Assembly (NCBI GenBank): GCA_025455345.1
Contig: JALOMS010000104.1
Coordinates: 1-10,694 of the forward strand
Origin: Thermoflexibacter sp.
GTDB lineage: Bacteria > Bacteroidota > Bacteroidia > Cytophagales > Thermoflexibacteraceae
DNA length: 10,694 nucleotides
Direction: 5' to 3'
The position numbers and the translations under genes were made by a program. Below, piece by piece: positions 1 through 7,624 of the stretch (the stretch's first letter is position 1; the number at the start of each line of letters is the position of its first letter). The notes below the pieces were generated by a model. The model worked only from the letters and a program-made list of their open reading frames with translations, was not told where the DNA came from and ran no database searches.

Positions 1-281
1 AAGTAATTTATAAATTTTTTACAGATCCTTCTTCAATAATTCACCCCTTTATTGTACTTCCATTATTAGGGCAAATTCTATTAATTGTTACATTATTTCA
101 AAAAAAAGCTAATAAAATCTTGATATACGTAGGTATTTTTGGTTTAGGCTTATTATTGGGTTTTATGTTTATAATTGGTATAATAAGTCTAAATTATAAA
201 ATTACTATCTCAACAATACCGTTCCTTATTGTTGTTGCATTGACAATAATAAATTTAAGAAAATCAAAATTAGCTTATTAA
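1..281 (+). CDS. C-terminal part of a small integral membrane protein (5' end outside window)
   Basis: An open frame enters from the left edge (first full codon at base 3) and stops with TAA at 279-281, giving about 92 residues. The visible part contains three long hydrophobic stretches, at about residues 11-31, 39-63 and 69-86. They are separated by short polar turns such as FQKKANK and LNYK, and the protein ends in a basic tail, LRKSKLAY. This is the pattern of a small multi-pass inner-membrane protein. I do not recognise the family and no catalytic motif is visible. Continuous hydrophobic coding in one frame with a clean stop makes a real gene end likely, although the start and total length cannot be seen. 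The next gene begins 70 bp downstream on the same strand. Confidence 0.6.
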   Translation, partial: VIYKFFTDPSSIIHPFIVLPLLGQILLIVTLFQKKANKILIYVGIFGLGLLLGFMFIIGIISLNYKITISTIPFLIVVALTIINLRKSKLAY

Positions 282-351
282 AGATTTAGGTTCAGTTTTC
301 GTATCAAGTGATTTGTAGTAATGCCATCTTTTTTAAAATAAAATTTCAATA

Positions 352-852
352 ATGAAACATTTTAATCTTTCTATAAAGTTTGCTGACACCTTATTACACA
401 GCTCTGATTTTTTGGACAATAAAGAGAACATTTTAGACTTTTCTGAAAAGATTTTGAAAGCTGTTTACCAAGCATTTCAAATCGATTGTGATGACGCAAC
501 ATGGCAAGTCCAAAATAGAAAAGTTGATAATCAAGGTCATTTTATACTCCAAGACAACCAAACAGAAACAACTTGGCTTTGGCAAACACGCCAAGAAAAA
601 TTGGGACACTTGAAAATCGCTACGGAAGACTTCGGACCCTACGATGGGGGATTGACCGTATTTTGGTATCTGTACTTCACGCATTTGCCTGATTTCGACT
701 GGGTGTTGGGAGTCAATACGTATGGTAGTGAACCTATGTACTTGGAAGTAAAGAAAGAATATCCAATAGAAAAGATACAGAAAATTATTGAAATGGTTGA
801 GAAAACGATAAAACCCCAGTTGGTTAAAAGTTATGGCTTGAATCTTTTTTAG
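352..852 (+). CDS. Hypothetical protein, 166 aa, soluble, acidic and aromatic-rich
   Basis: The frame starts at ATG 352 and ends at TAG 850-852. No signal peptide or membrane segment is visible. The N-terminal third (about 25-45) looks helical. The middle (50-130) is rich in Trp, Tyr, Phe and Asp, for example TTWLWQTR at 73-80 and a DFGPYDGGLTVFWYLYF run at 93-109, which suggests a compact beta-rich fold. The C-terminus (about 138-162) is an amphipathic, Lys/Glu-rich helix. I do not recognise the family and no enzyme motif stands out. There is no clear Shine-Dalgarno site or TAnnTTTG promoter box just upstream, so it could share a transcript with the preceding membrane protein gene. It converges on the SpoIIE-type gene, with 38 bp between the two stops. 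An antisense frame across the same region is less protein-like. Confidence 0.75.
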   Translation: MKHFNLSIKFADTLLHSSDFLDNKENILDFSEKILKAVYQAFQIDCDDATWQVQNRKVDNQGHFILQDNQTETTWLWQTRQEKLGHLKIATEDFGPYDGGLTVFWYLYFTHLPDFDWVLGVNTYGSEPMYLEVKKEYPIEKIQKIIEMVEKTIKPQLVKSYGLNLF

Positions 853-890
853 TACGAGTTTAAGGAACAAATAAGATGAGTTTTTATCTA

Positions 891-3122
891 TTATAATCTC
901 AGCAATAATCCTAATATCAGTACATCATCAATCTGCTGATGCTTATCAGACATCCAATTAGTTAGGGTATTATCTAAGATTTCTTTTTGACTATTCAGAC
1001 TTAAGCTACTTATATCTGACAATAATTCGCGGAGTCGCTTTATCATAAACTTACGCCCTTCAAGACCACCAAATTGGTCTTGGAAACCATCAGAACGCAG
1101 GTATAAAATCGTAGAGGAGTGAATGTCTATTTCGTGCAAAGTATATTTCTTGCGATGTACATACCCACCGATTGAATATTTGTCTGCTTTGATTTCGTGT
1201 AATTCTTTATTTTGCATATACAACAAGGAGTTCATCGCTCCCGCATAGTAGAGTTTATTATTATGCTTGTCAAATGTACAAACAATACAATCTATACTTT
1301 CTCTATTTTCGCTTTCTTCTTGGTGGAGAGCCTCTATGATGCTTTGATTCAAATGACTTAGAATTAGGTCTGGAGAAAATATCTTATCGCCTATTACAAT
1401 ATTATTAAGTAAAGAAATTCCTATCATGCTCATCAATGCGCCCGGTACCCCATGCCCTGTACAATCTCCCACGACTATGATTATTTTATCATCAAACTCG
1501 TGTAACCAATAAAAATCTCCACTTACTACATCTCGCGGCTTATTGAGTATAAAAAAATCATGGAATAAAGCCGCAAAATAAGTATGACTTGGCAGAAGAG
1601 CATCTTGGGTACGTTTGGCATAATTGATACTCGAAATCAGATTATTATTTTGTTTTGAGAGCTTATCATAAAGCTCGTCTAATATCAATTTTTGTTCTTG
1701 TATCTCTTCTGTTTTACTTGCCAATGTTTCATTAATTTCTTCCAAATAATCTCTTTGCCCTTCGATTTCAGATTTTTGTTGGTGAAGTTCTTCCGTTTTT
1801 TCTTCTAATTCCACATTGATTTCTTTCAAATAGGCATTTTGAGATTCTATTTCTTCTTTTTGTTTCTCTACTTCTATAGTACGTTCTCTGACTTTTTCTT
1901 CTAAAATATCATTTTGACGCTCTAATTCTTCAGTTTGAAGTTTTAGATTTGCTGTCATTTGATTAAATACATGAGTAAGCTTGCCAATCTCATTTTTAGC
2001 GTCTATGGAGATTTGCCCTGACAAATCTCCTTCACTTACTTTCTGGGCAAATTTGGTAAGTTTTGTAATAGGCTTAGAGATAGAATTAGCCACAGAGTAG
2101 GCGGCGAAAATAACGATTACTAAGGTTGCTAAGATGATACTTAATAGTATCCATCTCAATCTTACAATAGGAGCATAAGCCTCCTCTACATCTACTTTGA
2201 CGACAATTCCCGCTCTTAGCGCAGGAATATAGCTCCACTTTGCATAAGCCTCTTTCTCTCTATAATCTATAATAAAACCATTGCCTTTCTTTCCTTGAAC
2301 CGAATTAGTAATTGCAGTGGCATTCTTGCTATTTAAGGGGATTTTCTTAAGGAAAGCCGCATCCAAAGCGTGTCTTGTATCAGTAATAAAAACAGCGTCA
2401 TTACCTATCATGGTACTAAGGATAGTTTCTCCTGTCTTGCCCAAGCCTGTATAATTATTGACGACTTTGGCAATTTCCTTCTCGTCTATTTCTACTACCA
2501 AAATCCCTATCATTTTCTTTTCCTTATAAATAGGACTTGCTATAAAAGCTACTACATTTTGGCTATATTGGAAATACGAAAAACTCGATATCTCGGCTTG
2601 CATAATGACGGAAGCGCGTCTTACTACTTTTGCTAATTCTGTATTTTTTAAGGAATCATTTTTATGCAGGTTGGTAGGGACGGGGAATATTTGCTTGGTA
2701 GCGTATAATACATTGTATTCATTGTCCACCAAATAAATATCATTATACCCAAAAGACTCTTTAAAATATTGCATGGTAGCTTTGCAATCTGCCTCAGCCT
2801 TCTGATAGGAAAGCGAATCATATTTTTTGATAAGCACCTCCTCAAAGGTTTCAAAGGTATTGGCAATGTCAGGAATATTAGCGACTACATTGACATAGTT
2901 TTCTTTTTCATACAAAAAGTCAGAGATTTGTTTTGCCTGTCGTGCTGAAATAGCCGTCAAATTGTTGGTAATTTCTTGATTCAAAATGCTCTCTGAACTT
3001 CGGTAGCTCACGTACATGAGTACGCACTCTGCCGAAAACTCTATCACCAAAAACCAAAACAAAAGCTGTCGTAGCAGTTTTGGTTCTTTAGCAAAAGTTA
3101 TTATTTTTTGAAAAACATTCAT
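891..3122 (-). CDS. Membrane sensor phosphatase: dCache - HAMP - coiled coil - SpoIIE (PP2C-type)
   Basis: This 743-residue protein is a transmembrane receptor whose output is a SpoIIE/RsbU-like serine/threonine phosphatase. TM1 lies at about 17-38. A large periplasmic region at about 45-318 has the look of a double Cache domain (YNDIYLVDNEYNVLYATK at 126-143, TGLGKTGETIL at 225-235). TM2 lies at about 323-343 and HAMP at about 344-397, with SKPITKL and EIGKLTHVFNQM. A coiled coil follows at about 394-495, made of three 28-residue units. The linker SINYAKRTQDALLP (498-511) leads into the catalytic domain at about 520-743. Metal-ligand acidic residues expected of the fold are present: GDFYW (D536), GDCTGHGVPGA (D553), D611, SDG (D678) and IDD (D732/D733), so it should be active. 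Known relatives dephosphorylate STAS-type anti-anti-sigma proteins; no such partner is in the window. Its ATG lies 4 bp after the stop of the binding-lipoprotein gene, so the two are almost certainly co-transcribed and the lipoprotein may supply its ligand. Confidence 0.93.
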   Translation of the reverse strand: MNVFQKIITFAKEPKLLRQLLFWFLVIEFSAECVLMYVSYRSSESILNQEITNNLTAISARQAKQISDFLYEKENYVNVVANIPDIANTFETFEEVLIKKYDSLSYQKAEADCKATMQYFKESFGYNDIYLVDNEYNVLYATKQIFPVPTNLHKNDSLKNTELAKVVRRASVIMQAEISSFSYFQYSQNVVAFIASPIYKEKKMIGILVVEIDEKEIAKVVNNYTGLGKTGETILSTMIGNDAVFITDTRHALDAAFLKKIPLNSKNATAITNSVQGKKGNGFIIDYREKEAYAKWSYIPALRAGIVVKVDVEEAYAPIVRLRWILLSIILATLVIVIFAAYSVANSISKPITKLTKFAQKVSEGDLSGQISIDAKNEIGKLTHVFNQMTANLKLQTEELERQNDILEEKVRERTIEVEKQKEEIESQNAYLKEINVELEEKTEELHQQKSEIEGQRDYLEEINETLASKTEEIQEQKLILDELYDKLSKQNNNLISSINYAKRTQDALLPSHTYFAALFHDFFILNKPRDVVSGDFYWLHEFDDKIIIVVGDCTGHGVPGALMSMIGISLLNNIVIGDKIFSPDLILSHLNQSIIEALHQEESENRESIDCIVCTFDKHNNKLYYAGAMNSLLYMQNKELHEIKADKYSIGGYVHRKKYTLHEIDIHSSTILYLRSDGFQDQFGGLEGRKFMIKRLRELLSDISSLSLNSQKEILDNTLTNWMSDKHQQIDDVLILGLLLRL
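1647..1898 (-). repeat. Three tandem 28-residue coiled-coil units within the SpoIIE-type sensor
   Basis: Residues 409-436, 437-464 and 465-492 of the sensor align without gaps as three units of exactly four heptads (84 bp each). Shared positions include T-x-E near residue 7 of the unit, QK at 13-14, Leu at 24 and a closing Asn. Units 1 and 2 are the closest pair, both ending YLKEIN or YLEEIN. The third unit has diverged and runs into the phosphatase linker. The array joins the HAMP domain to the catalytic domain and is best read as a rigid signalling helix. Internal duplication is an inference from the protein-level match. Confidence 0.7.
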
Positions 3123-3126
3123 CTAT

Positions 3127-4368
3127 TTATTCCAAATTTGCCCAATTATTTTTCCAATTTTTGTATAATTGATATAAAAACAAATCCCATTCTGCTTTAG
3201 TATGGTAATTAGGGAAAGGGATAGGTCGTACAGGTTGCTCTGAGTCCCATACTATGTCAAATTGACCATCTTCTCTAATTTGTCCAATCCGCACGGGCTT
3301 CCATGTATGTTGCGTACTTCCATCTATATACACCAAACCCTCTGGAGCTTGGTAACTTTGTTCTGCTAAGTTTGTACGCACCATCATTGGATTGCTTTCT
3401 CCTGCTTGCTTTACTGCCTCTGCCCATAGATAAACTCCAAAATAACCCGCTTCTATTGGGTCATCTGTTACTTTGTCTTTTCCATATTTATTGCGAAAAC
3501 GATTTATAAATGCTTCATTATTAGGATTTTTTATACTTTGAAAATAATTCCAGGCTGTATAATCTCCCACCATTTGTTTGATATTCATGGATTGTAACTC
3601 TGCTTCTGCTATACTAAAAGACATGGTTGGAATCATTTGAGGAGTAATACCAGCCTTGCGTAATTCCTTAAAAAACTCTATGTTAGTATCTCCATTAATC
3701 GTATTGAGAATGACATCTGGCTTCGTTTCTACGATTCTTGCTACCGCTTTGTGTACATCTTTGCTCCCAAGTTTGATGTATTCCTCGCCCAATATTTGTC
3801 CTCTTAGTCCTTTGACTTGCTCCTTGATGATTTCATTTGCCGTTCTTGGAAAAACATAATCAGAACCTACTAAAAAAAATTTCTTACCATGATTGTCAAA
3901 ACTCCATTTGACTGCTGGAATGATTTGTTGATTGGGGGCGGCTCCTGTATAGACAATGTTAGGAGATTGTTCAACTCCTTCATACTGAATGGGATAAAAA
4001 AGTAAATGGTTGTACTTTTCAAATATAGGTCTGACCGTCTTCCTACTGGCAGAAGTCCAACACCCAAAAACCACCTCAACTTTCGCACGACTAATGAGAC
4101 TATCTGCTAAGTTAGCAAATACACCCCAATCAGACTTCCCATCTACCACTATCGCTTCTATCTGACGACCAAGTAGCCCTCCTTGTGCATTGATTTCCTC
4201 TATAGCCATCAGTGTTGCATTCTTCACATCTGTTTCGCTGATAGCCATTGTTCCTGAAAGAGAATGTAATACGCCAACTTTAATGCTTTCTTTTTGTTGA
4301 GAGCATGAAGAAAATAGGATACCAAGTAAGATACAAAATAGTGTAATATTAAACAATGTCATTTTCAT
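3127..4368 (-). CDS. UrtA/AmiC/FmdD-type substrate-binding lipoprotein, probably a sensor subunit
   Basis: This is an extracytoplasmic type I binding protein of the branch that binds urea, short-chain amides and formamide (Peripla_BP_5). Starting at ATG 4368 gives 413 residues with a short Lys-bearing hydrophobic signal and a lipobox-like LFSSC ending at Cys22, so it should be a lipoprotein. An upstream in-frame TTG at 4383 adds only five residues and is less likely. Family hallmarks are GVLHSLSGTM (32-41), AIEEINAQGGLLGR (55-68), GCWTSASRK (102-110), FYPIQYEG (124-131), YTGAAPNQQ (140-148) and GSDYVFPRTAN (168-178). Length is normal for UrtA. In urea ABC systems this gene is followed by urtBCDE. 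Here it is followed after 4 bp by a dCache-HAMP-SpoIIE receptor, and no permease or ATPase is present. I infer a ligand-presenting sensor protein. The exact ligand cannot be read from sequence, so I give no urtA symbol. A TATATTTG box lies just upstream. Confidence 0.9.
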   Translation of the reverse strand: MKMTLFNITLFCILLGILFSSCSQQKESIKVGVLHSLSGTMAISETDVKNATLMAIEEINAQGGLLGRQIEAIVVDGKSDWGVFANLADSLISRAKVEVVFGCWTSASRKTVRPIFEKYNHLLFYPIQYEGVEQSPNIVYTGAAPNQQIIPAVKWSFDNHGKKFFLVGSDYVFPRTANEIIKEQVKGLRGQILGEEYIKLGSKDVHKAVARIVETKPDVILNTINGDTNIEFFKELRKAGITPQMIPTMSFSIAEAELQSMNIKQMVGDYTAWNYFQSIKNPNNEAFINRFRNKYGKDKVTDDPIEAGYFGVYLWAEAVKQAGESNPMMVRTNLAEQSYQAPEGLVYIDGSTQHTWKPVRIGQIREDGQFDIVWDSEQPVRPIPFPNYHTKAEWDLFLYQLYKNWKNNWANLE

Positions 4369-4407
4369 AATAGAAATAAACAATAAATTATCTTAATAAG
4401 CAAGTTA

Positions 4408-4415
4408 CAAATATA
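4408..4415 (-). promoter_or_regulatory. Bacteroidota -7 promoter box for the binding-protein/SpoIIE unit
   Basis: The minus strand reads TATATTTG, an exact match to the TAnnTTTG -7 element used by the Bacteroidota primary sigma factor. Transcription would start near 4400, leaving a leader of about 30 bases before ATG 4368. I see no clear TTG-type -33 element at the usual 19-20 base spacing, so the promoter may be weak or need an activator. Confidence 0.5.
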
Positions 4416-4483
4416 ATTTCATTGGAAATTAGTGTAAAATTCTTGGTAAAATACAAAAAAAATAGTAAAATAATTTTTTGTCT

Positions 4484-4491
4484 TATATTTA
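4484..4491 (+). promoter_or_regulatory. Possible -7 box (7 of 8 match) for the DUF6671 gene
   Basis: TATATTTA differs from the TAnnTTTG consensus only at its last base and lies about 40 bases before ATG 4532. It would place the transcription start near 4498, which is compatible with the ATG 4532 start but not with an upstream TTG at 4478. No -33 element is evident, so this is a weak call. Confidence 0.3.
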
Positions 4492-4531
4492 CTATTTCAT
4501 TATAATTGTATTCATCAAATATCAATCCTTC

Positions 4532-5374
4532 ATGTACTCATTCCAAAATCGTACTGCTGTCATTGCTACCATGCACCAAAAAGAGAAAGTAATAGCTCCT
4601 CTTTTAGAGAAAGCATTGGGCTTATATTCAGTACCTATCCAATCTTTTGATACCGACCAATTTGGAACATTTAGCGGAGAGATAGAGCGTCCCGCAAGCC
4701 AATTAGAAACGCTTAGAATGAAGTGTCAGCAAGGATTCTCCTTTGCTCCTCCCGATGTGAATATTTGTATAGCAAGCGAAGGGGCTTTTGGAGCGCACCC
4801 AACCTTACCTTTTATACCTTTAGATATAGAAATGGTCATGTTGATAGACAAAGAACAAAATCTGGAGGTAGTAGGGCAAAGCATGAGTACAGAAACTAAT
4901 TTTGCCCAAATAGTCAGTACATCTTGGGAAGAAATAGAACAATTTGCCACTCAAATAGGCTTTCCAAGCCATGCGCTCATCATCAAATCAATGTATTCTC
5001 CACAGATTTTTAAAGGAATTAATCAAAAAAATCAATTAAAAAACATTGTTTATCAAGTTCTTAAAACAGAAAAGTGCCTTAGAGTAGAAACAGACATGAG
5101 GGCAATGTATAACCCTACCAGAATGAAAGTAATACAGCAAGCCACAGAAAATCTAATAGATAGACTTCAGTCTCCCTGCCCCCAATGTGGAGTTTTGGGA
5201 TTTGGGAAGACAGAGGTGCGACTGGGGCTTCCCTGCGCCAATTGTTCCTTGCCCACTACTCAAATCTTAGCAAATATCTGGGAATGTGCCAATTGTCATT
5301 TTGTTAAAGAAGTTCTCTACCCCACAGGACAAACCGAAGCAGACCCAATGTATTGTAGTTTTTGTAATCCTTGA
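4532..5374 (+). CDS. DUF6671 family protein with C-terminal zinc-ribbon cysteines, 280 aa
   Basis: The sequence matches what I know of DUF6671. The N-terminal block is RTAVIATMHQKEKVIAPLLE. It is followed by FDTDQFGTFSGEIERP, a central IASEGAFGAHPTLPFIP, and the signature TDMRAMYNPTRMKVI at about 187-201. The last 65 residues carry four CxxC pairs (216-219, 235-238, 252-255, 275-278), enough for two zinc sites. No signal peptide or membrane segment is present in this form, so it should be cytoplasmic. The function of the family is not known to me. ATG 4532 is preferred because the family block begins almost at once. An in-frame TTG at 4478 would add a hydrophobic, AT-rich leader with no family match. 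The photolyase follows after 79 bp with no obvious promoter between, so the two may share a transcript. Family assignment is by recognition of conserved blocks, not by a search. Confidence 0.85.
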   Translation: MYSFQNRTAVIATMHQKEKVIAPLLEKALGLYSVPIQSFDTDQFGTFSGEIERPASQLETLRMKCQQGFSFAPPDVNICIASEGAFGAHPTLPFIPLDIEMVMLIDKEQNLEVVGQSMSTETNFAQIVSTSWEEIEQFATQIGFPSHALIIKSMYSPQIFKGINQKNQLKNIVYQVLKTEKCLRVETDMRAMYNPTRMKVIQQATENLIDRLQSPCPQCGVLGFGKTEVRLGLPCANCSLPTTQILANIWECANCHFVKEVLYPTGQTEADPMYCSFCNP

Positions 5375-5453
5375 ACATTTTGAAAATATTGCATTTCCCA
5401 CATAACAAAAGTGCAAACACTCTGTTAAGCAATAAAAAAACCAAGAAATTGCC

Positions 5454-6773
5454 GTGGAAAAAGTAATAGCATGGTTTAGAAATGACCTCAGATTACATGA
5501 TAACGAGATGTTTTTTAGGGCTTTACAAAAAACATCATTTGTGATTCCTATTTACTGTTTTGACCCAAGACAGTTCGCCAATACAGACTTAGACTTTCCC
5601 AAAACAGGAAGTTTTAGAGCCAAATTCCTCATAGAGTCTGTTGCTGATTTGAAGCAAAGCCTACAAAAATTAGGGAGCAATTTATTGATTCGTATTGGAA
5701 AACCCGAAGAAATAATTCCTGAAATTCAAAAAAACACAGGAGCAAAAATAGTCTATGCGAGCAAGGAAACTACCGCAGAGGAAATCAAAATCGAACAAGA
5801 CTTAGAAAACCAATTGTTTAAGGCGGGTTGCAACCTCAACTTATACTGGCAATCAACACTTTATCATTTAGATGATTTGCCTTTCCCTATCAAGATGCTA
5901 CCTGATATTTATACTGATTTTCGTAAAGAAATAGAAAGAGGCACGAAGATTCGTTCACAGTTTCCCTGTCCTGTGGCTTCTCAAATATATTTTCCTAATA
6001 TAGAGATAGCATTAGGAAACTTACCTATAATGAGCGAGTTAGGCTTAAAAGAGCAAATCCAAGATGAAAGAAGTGTTTTAACATTCAAGGGTGGAGAAAC
6101 GGAAGCAAAAACTCGTTTAAAAGAGTATTTTTGGGAAAAAGATTTGTTGAGAAACTATAAAAATACCCGTAACGGGCTGGTTGGGGCGGATTATTCTTCT
6201 AAGTTCTCTGCTTGGTTAGCTTTGGGTTGTATATCTCCGCGCTACATTTATGACCAAGTCAAAAAATATGAACAAACAAGAGTGAAAAACGACTCTACTT
6301 ATTGGCTTATTTTTGAGCTACTATGGAGAGATTATTTCCGATTTGTAGCCAAAAAGTATGGTAATGCCTTGTTCCAACAAGAAGGAATCCGCAGACAAAA
6401 ACAGTTGCTCAAAGAGGACAAGAAGATGTTTGAGAGATGGAAAAATGGACAAACAGGACAAGCCTTCATAGATGCGAATATGAGAGAACTCCTATATACT
6501 GGCTTCATGTCCAATAGAGGTCGCCAAAATGTAGCAAGCTATTTGGTGAAAGATTTGAAAATAAATTGGCTGTGGGGAGCAAGTTGGTTTGAATCACAAC
6601 TTATTGATTATGACGTATGTAGCAATTGGGGAAATTGGAACTACATTGCTGGGGTAGGCAATGACCCAAGGGAGAATCGTTATTTCAATAGCTTGAGTCA
6701 GGCACAGAAATACGACCCCAAAGGCGCATACACTAACTTATGGCTAAAGACTACTTCCAATCTTTCTTACTGA
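5454..6773 (+). CDS. Cryptochrome-DASH (single-stranded-DNA-type CPD photolyase)
   Basis: A flavoprotein of the photolyase/cryptochrome superfamily; DASH members use FAD and usually a folate antenna to repair cyclobutane pyrimidine dimers, mainly in single-stranded DNA. The 439 residues comprise an N-terminal Rossmann domain from VIAWFRNDLRLHDNE (4-18) to about 135, and a helical FAD domain from about 200. DASH signatures are NTRNGLVGADYSSKFSAWLALGCISPR (237-263, quoted here only by its ends NTRNGL and GCISPR), LLWRDYFRF (289-297), ANMRELLYTGFMSNRGRQN (341-359) and DYDVCSNWGNWNYIAGVGND (385-404). N391 aligns with the Asn that faces flavin N5 in E. coli photolyase. W395 and W372 align with the proximal and middle electron-transfer tryptophans, but the distal position is L319. 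The start is GTG 5454, since an in-frame TAA at 5433-5435 and no ATG precede the first conserved strand. Length is normal for bacterial DASH proteins. Confidence 0.93.
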   Translation: MEKVIAWFRNDLRLHDNEMFFRALQKTSFVIPIYCFDPRQFANTDLDFPKTGSFRAKFLIESVADLKQSLQKLGSNLLIRIGKPEEIIPEIQKNTGAKIVYASKETTAEEIKIEQDLENQLFKAGCNLNLYWQSTLYHLDDLPFPIKMLPDIYTDFRKEIERGTKIRSQFPCPVASQIYFPNIEIALGNLPIMSELGLKEQIQDERSVLTFKGGETEAKTRLKEYFWEKDLLRNYKNTRNGLVGADYSSKFSAWLALGCISPRYIYDQVKKYEQTRVKNDSTYWLIFELLWRDYFRFVAKKYGNALFQQEGIRRQKQLLKEDKKMFERWKNGQTGQAFIDANMRELLYTGFMSNRGRQNVASYLVKDLKINWLWGASWFESQLIDYDVCSNWGNWNYIAGVGNDPRENRYFNSLSQAQKYDPKGAYTNLWLKTTSNLSY

Positions 6774-6831
6774 TTTTAGCTGACAAAAGATTCTATTTGT
6801 TTTTTCAGGCATACATGTTTGGAAAATACAT

Positions 6832-6839
6832 TATATTTG
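6832..6839 (+). promoter_or_regulatory. Bacteroidota -7 promoter box for the 6863 gene
   Basis: TATATTTG matches TAnnTTTG exactly and sits about 24 bases before ATG 6863, predicting a short leader of roughly 17 bases. A TTTG at 6818-6821 is too close to act as the -33 element and none is well placed. The box supports ATG 6863 as the start and suggests that the gene can be expressed independently of the photolyase. Confidence 0.5.
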
Positions 6840-6862
6840 TCGTGTTAAAACAGCCCAATAAG

Positions 6863-7594
6863 ATGACTTTTGAAATAGTACCAATACTCCAAAAAATGAA
6901 AGAACTCTATGAAAAACCTGCCAATTTCAATAGATTTAAGGAGTATCTTCAGCTGTTAATCGGCGGTTCGGACAATGACTTGGAAACTCCCATAGGAGGA
7001 TTTAATCCTATGGCAAAAGCACATATCTTAGAAAAATTAAATGAATTAATAGCCTTAGATGCAGAACAGATAGCTCAAGACACATTGTTAGAAATCAATC
7101 AGTTACAAAGCGAAGATGGAATCCAATACAAAGTTTTTTTAAACTTGTCTGATGACCTCAAGGGCGGGTGGACTAATCATTATACTTCTGATTATGACAG
7201 CAAATTCAAGATAAATGGTATTTTTCGCCGCAAGTTTTGTACGCCAATTTTATGGACAAGTGAGTCCTATTCTTCAGCATCAATAAGAAATAGAGTAGCC
7301 GAATATGTATATAGAAGCATTTATTGGACTAAAAAACCTAATCCTAAAACATTGAAGGAACACCTTGAGCAAGAGATATTTGTAGCTAACTGCGTTAAAG
7401 ATAAAGATATTCCCAGAGAATTTGATAGCAAAGTCGCTAAAGACTTCTACCTCACTCATCAAGACAGTGATAATTATAATCTCATTTTTAACTTTTTTTA
7501 CGGAGATAGGGCATCAGAAAGTTTGGGTTTTGCCACTTTTGGCACAGAGGAGAACATGACGGGATTCGAGTATGCAAGGGTATTGATTAGATGA
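6863..7594 (+). CDS. Hypothetical protein, 243 aa, possibly a Bacteroidota-restricted family
   Basis: I do not recognise a named family. From ATG 6863 the protein reads MTFEIVPILQKMKELYEKP. It then has a conserved-looking FNRFKEYLQLL (22-32), PIGGFNPMAKAH (43-54) and a helix ELIALDAEQI (61-70). The C-terminal half contains DLKGGWTNHYTSDY (98-111), a Trp/Tyr-rich core around 145-157 and a closing FATFGTEENMTGFEYARV (223-240). It is soluble with no signal peptide. An earlier in-frame ATG at 6740 would overlap the photolyase by 34 bp and add a 41-residue hydrophobic, unconserved-looking extension; the promoter box at 6832 and the AATAAG just before ATG 6863 argue against it. It lies 89 bp after the photolyase gene and converges on the PAS-DHp-receiver gene. 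Nothing seen gives a function. Confidence 0.8.
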   Translation: MTFEIVPILQKMKELYEKPANFNRFKEYLQLLIGGSDNDLETPIGGFNPMAKAHILEKLNELIALDAEQIAQDTLLEINQLQSEDGIQYKVFLNLSDDLKGGWTNHYTSDYDSKFKINGIFRRKFCTPILWTSESYSSASIRNRVAEYVYRSIYWTKKPNPKTLKEHLEQEIFVANCVKDKDIPREFDSKVAKDFYLTHQDSDNYNLIFNFFYGDRASESLGFATFGTEENMTGFEYARVLIR

Positions 7595-7624
7595 ATATTA
7601 TATTACCAAATATTTTCTCTGAAT

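Noticed and set aside
433..870. Minus-strand frame of 145 codons opposite the 352-852 gene
   Set aside because: It is antisense to a more protein-like frame and overlaps it almost entirely. Its composition (repeated Phe/Leu/Ile runs) is that of a shadow frame.
3127..4368. Calling the binding protein urtA as part of a urea ABC transporter
   Set aside because: No urtB, C, D or E gene is adjacent and the partner is a phosphatase receptor, so the family name is supported but the transporter role is not.
4369..4383. Upstream in-frame start (TTG 4383) for the binding lipoprotein
   Set aside because: It adds five hydrophobic residues before a normal Lys-bearing lipoprotein signal that begins at ATG 4368. 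ATG is the better codon and still leaves a sensible leader after the promoter box.
4478..4531. Longer N-terminus for the DUF6671 protein starting at TTG 4478
   Set aside because: The 18 extra residues are AT-rich and hydrophobic with no family match, and a promoter-like box lies inside them. ATG 4532 starts right at the family's first conserved block.
6740..6862. Longer N-terminus for the 243-residue protein starting at ATG 6740
   Set aside because: It would overlap the photolyase end by 34 bp and add a 41-residue hydrophobic stretch. An exact promoter box at 6832 lies inside it, and ATG 6863 follows that box closely.
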